Assembly (NCBI RefSeq): GCF_001552215.1
Contig: NZ_BCQT01000010.1
Coordinates: 434,001-498,000, forward strand
Direction of reading: 5' to 3'
Length of the DNA: 64,000 nt
Origin: Actinomadura macra NBRC 14102
GTDB taxonomy: Bacteria; Actinomycetota; Actinomycetes; Streptosporangiales; Streptosporangiaceae
Below are positions 58,873 to 64,000 of the stretch, in pieces. A model generated the notes under the pieces. The model did not search any database. It worked only from the letters and a program-made list of their open reading frames with translations, and was not told the origin of the DNA. A program made the position numbers and the translations under genes. How positions within the stretch are numbered: the stretch's first letter is position 1; the number at the start of each line of letters is the position of its first letter.

Positions 58873-60772
58873 CGCCGGCGCGCCCCAGCCCCTGGGCAAG
58901 GCCGACGCCGGAAAGCCGTTCGACCCGTCCCGCGCCGTGGTGTCGTCCCGCGGCCCGCTCGCGGGACGCCGCGGGCCGAAGCTCCAGTTACGCCACGGCG
59001 AGGGCGACAGGAGCCGTCTGACGAGCGTCCAAGGGCTGGTCGCGCTGTCCCTCGACGCGCTCAGCTCCGTCGCCTACGGTCCCGAGGCGATCGCCCTGGT
59101 GCTCGTCACCGCGGGCGTCTCGAAGGTCCGCCTCACGCTGCCCGTCACCCTCGTCATCGCCGGGCTGCTGGCCGTGCTGGTGGTGTCGTACCGGCAGGTG
59201 ATCGCCGTCCACCCCGACGGCGGCGGCTCCTACGCGGTGGCCAAGGACGATCTCGGCCCCCGGGTCGGCATGCTGGCCGCCGCCGCGCTCGTCGTCGACT
59301 ACGTCCTCACCGTGGCGGTCAGCCTCGCGGCGGGCGCCGCCGCCCTCGCCTCGGCGTTCCCCTCGCTGCTGCCCTACCTGCTGGAGACCACGCTGGCGGT
59401 CCTGTTCGTGCTGACCGCCGTCAACCTGTACGGCATCGCCGACAGCGCCCGCTTCCTGATGCTGCCGACCGTGCTGTTCGTCGTGACGATCCTCGGCATC
59501 GTCGTGGTGGGCCTCGTCCGGGGACAGGCCACCGCGACCGTGGGCGCGGCGGTGGCGCCCCACGCGCCCGAGGCGCTCGGCGTGATGCTGATCCTCAAGG
59601 CGTTCTCCTCCGGCTGCTCCGCGTTGACCGGCGTGGAGGCCATCGCCAACGGTGTGCCGATGTTCCGGGAACCGAGGGTGGCGAGGGCGCAGCGGACCGA
59701 GCTGATGCTCGGTGCGCTGCTGGCCCTGATGCTGATCGGCATCGCGCTGCTCATCCGGCGCGACGACGTCGTCCCGCGCGAGGGCGTGACGATCCTCGCC
59801 CAGCTGACCGTGGGCGCCTTCGGCACCGGCTGGCTCTTCCAGGCGGCGAGCATCGTGGTCGCCATCGCGCTGACCCTGGCCGCCAACAGCAGCTTCGGCG
59901 GCCTGCCCGTCCTGCTCAGCCTGCTGGCCAGGGACCACAGGCTGCCGCACGTGTTCACCCTGCGCGGAGAGCGCCCGGTGCACCGCTACGGCGTGCTCGC
60001 GGTGGCGGCCGCCGCCGCGCTGCTGCTGATCGCGGTCGACGCCCGCACCCACCGGCTCCTTCCCCTGTTCGCCATCGGCGTGTTCACCGGCTTCACGATC
60101 AGCCAGACGGGACTCGTCCTGCACTGGACGCGGCTGCGGACACCCGGCTGGGCCGGGAAGGCACTGCTCAACGGCACCGGCGCGGTCCTCACCGCGGTCG
60201 CCACCGCGGTGCTCCTGATCACCAAGTTCGACGAGGGCGCCTGGGTCGTCGTCATCGTGATGCCGCTGCTGATCCTGCTGTTCACCCGGATACGGCACTA
60301 CTACGACCGGATCGGACGGGAGCTGCGGATCGGCGAGATCCCCCCGGAACACCCGAGGCCGGCAGCCACACGGCGACTGGTGCTGGTCCCCCTGAACGAG
60401 CTCGGCGCGACGACCGGCGGCGTCCTGAGCACCGCGCTGGGCCTCGGCGAGGAGGCGATCGCGGTCACGGTGTCCTCGGACGACGACCGGACCCGCACCC
60501 TGCGGGAGCGTTGGGACCGCTGGAACCCTGGCGTGCGACTGGAGATCCTCGCCAGCCCCCAGGAGGCGAAGGTCCGTCCGATCGTGGACTACGTCCGCCG
60601 GGTCGCGGCGCACGACGACCGCGCCGTCGTCGTGCTGATCCCGACCGTCGGGTCGAGCCGTCCCCGGTACCGGTTCCTCTACGACCAGTGGAGCCTGCTG
60701 CTGGCGGAGGCCCTGCGCGAGCACGTCCCGGGCGTCCTGGTCTGCATGCTCCCGGTCCGGATCACCCCATGA
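58859..60772 (+). CDS. KimA-like APC-family potassium permease
   Basis: 637 aa. Twelve-helix APC domain (about 50-470) followed by a cytoplasmic domain (about 490-635). The segment SYRQVIAVHPDGGGSYAVAK and LVVDYVLTVAVSLAAGA match KimA (YdaO) high-affinity K+ importers; the C-terminal domain resembles the Usp-like domain that binds c-di-AMP in KimA. It may be wrongly read as an amino acid permease. The TTG start overlaps the ammonium transporter by 14 bp; a later start is possible. Confidence 0.72.
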   Translation: MSKADAGAPQPLGKADAGKPFDPSRAVVSSRGPLAGRRGPKLQLRHGEGDRSRLTSVQGLVALSLDALSSVAYGPEAIALVLVTAGVSKVRLTLPVTLVIAGLLAVLVVSYRQVIAVHPDGGGSYAVAKDDLGPRVGMLAAAALVVDYVLTVAVSLAAGAAALASAFPSLLPYLLETTLAVLFVLTAVNLYGIADSARFLMLPTVLFVVTILGIVVVGLVRGQATATVGAAVAPHAPEALGVMLILKAFSSGCSALTGVEAIANGVPMFREPRVARAQRTELMLGALLALMLIGIALLIRRDDVVPREGVTILAQLTVGAFGTGWLFQAASIVVAIALTLAANSSFGGLPVLLSLLARDHRLPHVFTLRGERPVHRYGVLAVAAAAALLLIAVDARTHRLLPLFAIGVFTGFTISQTGLVLHWTRLRTPGWAGKALLNGTGAVLTAVATAVLLITKFDEGAWVVVIVMPLLILLFTRIRHYYDRIGRELRIGEIPPEHPRPAATRRLVLVPLNELGATTGGVLSTALGLGEEAIAVTVSSDDDRTRTLRERWDRWNPGVRLEILASPQEAKVRPIVDYVRRVAAHDDRAVVVLIPTVGSSRPRYRFLYDQWSLLLAEALREHVPGVLVCMLPVRITP

Positions 60773-60892
60773 AGCGGCACGCCTTCACCGCAAGCACCTT
60801 GGCCACGTGCCGGGCGCTAGGCAATTTCTTCGAACCGGTGAACTGGCCACGTCCTTTCCGACTAGAACGCACGTCATGAGAGGGTCGCCCGA

Positions 60893-60898
60893 TAGGCT
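60893..60898 (+). promoter_or_regulatory. -10 box TAGGCT of the 60905 gene
   Basis: TAGGCT ends 6 nt before the GTG at 60905, a TANNNT hexamer at the leaderless distance. There is no ribosome-binding site between. Confidence 0.35.
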
Positions 60899-60904
60899 CT
60901 TTCT

Positions 60905-61432
60905 GTGGTCAGGAATCGGTTCACCCATCCCCCGTACTGGCTGATGACCGCGCTGCCTTGGCCGGAGCGGCAACCCGACGCGACGATGGCGGAGGCGGCG
61001 TTCGTCTGCGCCCCCGAATGCATGAATTGGCGGAGACTTCCGGAGCACGTCGAGGATGTCATGCAGGTCACGCACCTGTACGTCAGGGAGCACCCGAGCG
61101 AGCGTGTCGTCTGGTTCACCGATATCACCCGCTGGCTGGGCGAGCGCGGTAGCAGCTGGGACGACCTCGGCGTTCCCGGCTGGGAAGACGCTCTACGGGA
61201 CCTACCCGAACTTCGCATCCTCGGCATTTTCATGACGGTCAGCCGCCGCGCCCACTTCCACATGATCAACACCGCCCAGCAGTTCGAGCTCTTTTACGCC
61301 GACGGTACGAGCGAGTTCCTCACCGAGCAGGAACGCCGGGCGGTGCACGAGCACTTCGAGCGCAAGCTCGACGACATCTGGCCGCCCTATATCCAGCAGA
61401 TGCTCGACAGCGGGCGGCTCACCATCTCCTAG
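60905..61432 (+). CDS. Hypothetical protein, 175 aa
   Basis: 175 aa. Aromatic- and charge-rich, with WRRLPEHVEDVMQVTHLYV and the ITRWLGERGSSWDDLG stretch; no signal peptide and no family recognised. The start is GTG at 60905 with the -10 box at 60893 in the leaderless position. It is isolated, between the KimA-like and secreted protein genes. Confidence 0.6.
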   Translation: MVRNRFTHPPYWLMTALPWPERQPDATMAEAAFVCAPECMNWRRLPEHVEDVMQVTHLYVREHPSERVVWFTDITRWLGERGSSWDDLGVPGWEDALRDLPELRILGIFMTVSRRAHFHMINTAQQFELFYADGTSEFLTEQERRAVHEHFERKLDDIWPPYIQQMLDSGRLTIS

Positions 61433-61441
61433 TCGGCTCCG

Positions 61442-62626
61442 CTATGTGATCGGCTCAAGAACGTAGGTCCCTGTTCCGTCCGCCTTGCCGGTGCTGTACT
61501 GGCGCATGTTCTCGTTGTCGGTGACCCTTTCCTGGCCGATCATCGATCCGGACAGCTTGTTCTGCAAACCGACCAAATCTGTTCCTGGCACGTCCTGGTA
61601 GACGTAGAACCGCTGGCCGTCGTCGACGGTCCGGCAGCCCTCCTCGAAAAGCCGGACGCTCTCACTGGGGACGTCAGCGGGTCTCAAGGTGAGGCATTTG
61701 TTGCTCTGCCGGGTGATAAGGAGGTGCTCGACCTTGCCGTTGCTGGTCGGCCCCTGGCAGACCTGCCACTGCGGCCGGGCGGACGACCCCCAGGCACGCA
61801 GTCGGAACTCGTCGGTGCCGTCGGCGTTCCACCAGAACAGCAGGCGGTCAGGCGTACCGATCCGGTAATAGCCCGGGAGACAGGTGAAACCCGGGGGCAG
61901 TGCCTTGGGCGCGAGAGCGTGGCCCGTCGGCGTCTCCTTGGCCGGAGCCGGTGCCTGTGTGCGCGTCTGCGGCGGGGTGCCGGTGCAGCCCAGCACCGTC
62001 TGGGCCTTGCGCATGATGCTGCCGGCGGGCACCTTGTCCTCGCACCGGACGGCGCCCTCCTCGATCGTGGAGAAGGTCGTGTACGTGCCGCCGGGGCGCG
62101 CGACCCAGCGGGTGGCGTACCGGCCGCCGCCCAGGTCCACCCGGTCGCAGTTGAGGCTTCCGTATTCGCCGGTGACCTTGCGCGTCCCCTGGTAGACGCC
62201 GTAGTAGCCGGGCTTGAGGAAGTTCCAGGTGATGGTCATGCTCTGGGTGTTGGTGGTGGCGGTGCTCTTGGTCACGGTGCTGTTGACGAACGCCTCGACC
62301 TTGAAGAGCGTCCCGATGTTGAACCCGCTGGTGATCTGGGCCGTGTTCCCGACCTGCACGGTGATCACGGTTTGGGTGCTGAGGGTGACGCTCTGGCTGC
62401 CCGTCGAGCCGTCGGTGACGTAGTACCCCTTGAAATGGGTGATGGTCGGGTCGGTCACCGCGCTCTTGATGAACGGGTGCCTCTTACCGAGGTCGGCGGA
62501 CGTGCAGGTGTCACCGGGTTTGGGGTCCGCCGACGCGGCGGCCGCCGTACTCGCGGCGGTGAGCATTGACACGGCGGCGAGCGACAGCGCCATTGCGCCG
62601 CGCGCCACCATCGGGATCTTGACCAT
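61442..62626 (-). CDS. Secreted two-domain protein with lectin-like C-terminus
   Basis: 394 aa. Sec signal peptide (about 1-33). N-terminal domain (about 40-230) is Thr/Ser- and Val-rich and starts with the pair CTSADLGK; a Pro/Thr linker (about 235-260) leads to a C-terminal domain with CLTLRPADVPSESVRLFEEGC, which resembles a beta-trefoil/ricin-type lectin. Extracellular binding is likely. AGGAGCG precedes the ATG at 62626. No family name is certain. Confidence 0.65.
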   Translation of the reverse strand: MVKIPMVARGAMALSLAAVSMLTAASTAAAASADPKPGDTCTSADLGKRHPFIKSAVTDPTITHFKGYYVTDGSTGSQSVTLSTQTVITVQVGNTAQITSGFNIGTLFKVEAFVNSTVTKSTATTNTQSMTITWNFLKPGYYGVYQGTRKVTGEYGSLNCDRVDLGGGRYATRWVARPGGTYTTFSTIEEGAVRCEDKVPAGSIMRKAQTVLGCTGTPPQTRTQAPAPAKETPTGHALAPKALPPGFTCLPGYYRIGTPDRLLFWWNADGTDEFRLRAWGSSARPQWQVCQGPTSNGKVEHLLITRQSNKCLTLRPADVPSESVRLFEEGCRTVDDGQRFYVYQDVPGTDLVGLQNKLSGSMIGQERVTDNENMRQYSTGKADGTGTYVLEPIT

Positions 62627-62765
62627 GGGGTCGCTCCTGATAGTGAGATCATAGTCAGGAGAAGATTCACACGATTCGTCAAGCCCGAGGAGAGCTTTAG
62701 TACGGCCGGATGCGGCCCGGCACTCAGCGACAAAAATCACCTCAATTCCTGCCAAATTGTCCACT
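62627..62765 (-). promoter_or_regulatory. Promoter region of the secreted protein
   Basis: On the minus strand TTGACG and TATGAT are visible in an AT-richer 139-bp gap, but their spacing (23 bp) is too long for a standard promoter. I see no other structure. Confidence 0.25.
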
Positions 62766-63413
62766 TCATCCGCGTGGAAGATAGACCTCGACTGTCCCGT
62801 TCACCTGGCGTACGGCCAAGCGCGGCAGCGCGGGGATCGGGGCCTTGAGGCGGTGGTGCAGGACGGCGCCGTCGAGTGAGAAGAGGGCTCCGTGGCACGG
62901 GCAGCGCAGCTGCGTCCCGGCGTGCACGCTCAGGCGGCAGCCTTGGTGGGTGCACACGCCGGACACGGCGCGCAGCCGCCCACCCGTGCGGGTCACGAAG
63001 CCGTCGACGCCGCCTGCGGCGAAGCCGTGGACGGCGCCTTCGGGTAGGTCGGCGACGTTCGCGACGGGGTGCCAGGCGCCCAGGTCGGGGTTCAGCGTGC
63101 CGCCTCCCGGTGCGGACGGGTCGCCGGTCATCGCGCGATCGGCGAACACTCCCGCGGCGGCTCCGGCCGCCCCGACGGCGCCGCCGATGAGCAGGCGCCG
63201 GCGGACCGGGACGGGCGCGGTTTCGGCCTGGTCGCGGGCCAGGCGGCGGTGCAACTCGGTGATGAACTCCTCGCTGGGCGCGTGCGAGCCGGGCCGGGCC
63301 GCGCGCAGCTCGATGGCCACCCGCAGCGCGTCCGCGTCGGCCTCCTCAACCGGGAACGGCCGAGGCCGGCCACCGGACAGCAGGGTCTCGACGAAGCGGT
63401 GCAGTCCCTTCAT
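62766..63413 (-). CDS. TAT-exported membrane-anchored Rieske protein, coupled to a sigma factor
   Basis: 215 aa. Cytoplasmic N-terminus of about 70 residues, then VRRRLLIGGAVGAAGA, a twin-arginine anchor. The outer Rieske domain has C154-x-H156 and C171-x2-H174 as cluster ligands, with C159 and C173 able to form a disulfide, as in bc1/b6f-type proteins. It follows the sigma factor gene by 10 bp. The cytoplasmic part could be an anti-sigma domain that reads the redox state of the outer cluster; this is inference. Confidence 0.85.
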   Translation of the reverse strand: MKGLHRFVETLLSGGRPRPFPVEEADADALRVAIELRAARPGSHAPSEEFITELHRRLARDQAETAPVPVRRRLLIGGAVGAAGAAAGVFADRAMTGDPSAPGGGTLNPDLGAWHPVANVADLPEGAVHGFAAGGVDGFVTRTGGRLRAVSGVCTHQGCRLSVHAGTQLRCPCHGALFSLDGAVLHHRLKAPIPALPRLAVRQVNGTVEVYLPRG

Positions 63414-63423
63414 GGTCACCTGC

Positions 63424-64000
63424 TCATCCCTGGAGGTTCGGGTCGTTGCGGGACAACTCGGCCGCGAGCCGCAGTGCGCGATGCTGGACCACTTTGACGT
63501 TGCCGATGCTGATCCCGAGTTCGGTCGCGGTCTGGCGGATCGAGTACGAGCGCAGGAACCGCAGTTCCAGCACCCGCCGGTAGTTGTCGGGCAGTGCGGC
63601 CAGCAACCGTTCCGCCCGCCGCTGGGAGCCGCCGTTCTCCGTCGGCGGTGCGTCGTCGGCGGCCACCTGGTCGAGATCGATGCTGGTGATCTCACGTCCG
63701 AGTGTGCGTTTCCAATGCGCGGCGAGGACGGTGCGGGCGGTGGCGAGCAGGTACGCGCGGACCTCGCCGACGGACGCCGACACCCGTAACGGCCGCAGGG
63801 CGGTCATGAACACCTCGGCGGTCAGGTCCTCGGCATCGGGCCGGTTGCCGACCTTGGCGAAGATCAGCCGGTAGATCCGGTCGACATTGTGCAGGTAGAT
63901 CGCCTCCCAGTTCGCGTAGGTCTCCGCCTGGACGAGGTGCAGCGGCGCCCGGGGCGGGGGCGCCGACCCCGCCGGTTCGGCCGGTTTCCGGGAGGCCGGG
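63424..64000 (-). CDS. RNA polymerase sigma factor, 5' part outside the window
   Basis: 192 codons visible, the start lies beyond the right edge. Region 2 runs through NWEAIYLHNVDRIYRLIFAK and NRPDAEDLTAEVFMTALR; region 4 is LRSYSIRQTATELGISIGNVKVVQHRAL. A GTG at 63813 cannot be the start because region 2 is upstream of it. It is a sigma-70 factor of the ECF-like type, 10 bp upstream of the Rieske gene, with which it probably forms a regulatory pair. Confidence 0.88.
   Translation of the reverse strand, partial: PASRKPAEPAGSAPPPRAPLHLVQAETYANWEAIYLHNVDRIYRLIFAKVGNRPDAEDLTAEVFMTALRPLRVSASVGEVRAYLLATARTVLAAHWKRTLGREITSIDLDQVAADDAPPTENGGSQRRAERLLAALPDNYRRVLELRFLRSYSIRQTATELGISIGNVKVVQHRALRLAAELSRNDPNLQG

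Noticed and set aside
58859..60772. Calling the permease a plain amino acid transporter
   Set aside because: The GGGSYAVAK-type segment and the C-terminal cytosolic domain fit KimA-type potassium importers better, although this needs a profile search to settle.
63424..63813. A complete 129-codon sigma factor starting at GTG 63813
   Set aside because: Region 2 residues (NWEAIYLHNVDRIYRL and more) continue in frame upstream to the window edge, so the true start lies outside.
1..64000. tRNA, rRNA, prophage or insertion sequences
   Set aside because: I looked for tRNA-like cloverleaves, transposase motifs, integrases and terminal repeats and saw none; short or divergent ones could be missed by eye.

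Overview
The window is about 72% G+C with strong GC3 bias, GTG/TTG starts, many 4-bp start/stop overlaps, twin-arginine leaders, ANTAR/STAS/GAF regulators, a LitR-type regulator and Ser/Thr kinase plus FHA genes. This points to a filamentous actinobacterium, perhaps Thermomonosporaceae (Actinomadura-like); the genus is inference from gene content. I saw no rRNA, tRNA, CRISPR array, insertion sequence or prophage.

Layout. 1-277: start of an MFS exporter. 719-12110: one long minus-strand catabolic operon. It is led by a FadR-type GntR regulator and holds a nitrilase-family hydrolase, DUF2848, an HpaB-type flavin monooxygenase, a cupin, a flavin reductase, a CocE-type esterase and a complete peptide-type ABC importer. 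12606-19804: small secreted proteins, an XhoI/PaeR7I-like restriction-modification pair (13435-15852), a predicted six-bladed propeller, a GlxA-type regulator and a YCII protein. 19816-25266 (minus): a zinc-ribbon protein, a LitR-sigma-DUF523/DUF1722 light/B12-type cluster, and STAS, GAF-ANTAR and GAF regulators. 25452-28002: cobalamin riboswitch and metE. 28079-36839: a PNT-type dehydrogenase, stress and partner-switch proteins (DUF5994, two STAS, GAF), cspA with a leader terminator, a DEAD-box helicase, a lipoprotein, DUF1269 and DUF7144. 37096-45305: Ser/Thr kinase and FHA protein, then an unassigned cluster of a 4Fe-4S activase-like protein, DUF6687, Rieske, an unknown protein, a glycosyltransferase-like protein and a PIG-L deacetylase. 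45309-50718: aldo/keto reductase, two-component system, quinone oxidoreductase, paired fluoride channels. 50728-60772: nitrogen and metal island with urease (ureA, a His-rich CbiX-like gene, ureB, C, F, G, D, and no ureE), urea channel, ammonium transporter and KimA-like permease. 60905-64000: an unknown protein, a secreted protein and a sigma factor-Rieske cassette that runs off the right edge.

How the genes work together. The left operon looks like uptake and stepwise breakdown of an aromatic ester or amide under one GntR repressor. The urease island imports urea, hydrolyses it and moves ammonium, with nickel probably handled by the His-rich CbiX-like protein. B12 appears twice as a signal: the riboswitch shuts off metE when cobalamin is present, and the LitR-like regulator has a cobalamin-binding fold whose photoreceptor Trp is replaced by Tyr. 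The strongest candidates for undescribed biology are the His-rich chelatase-like urease protein, the DUF6687/Rieske/glycosyltransferase/PIG-L cluster, the sigma-Rieske cassette and the DUF2848/HpaB catabolic operon.
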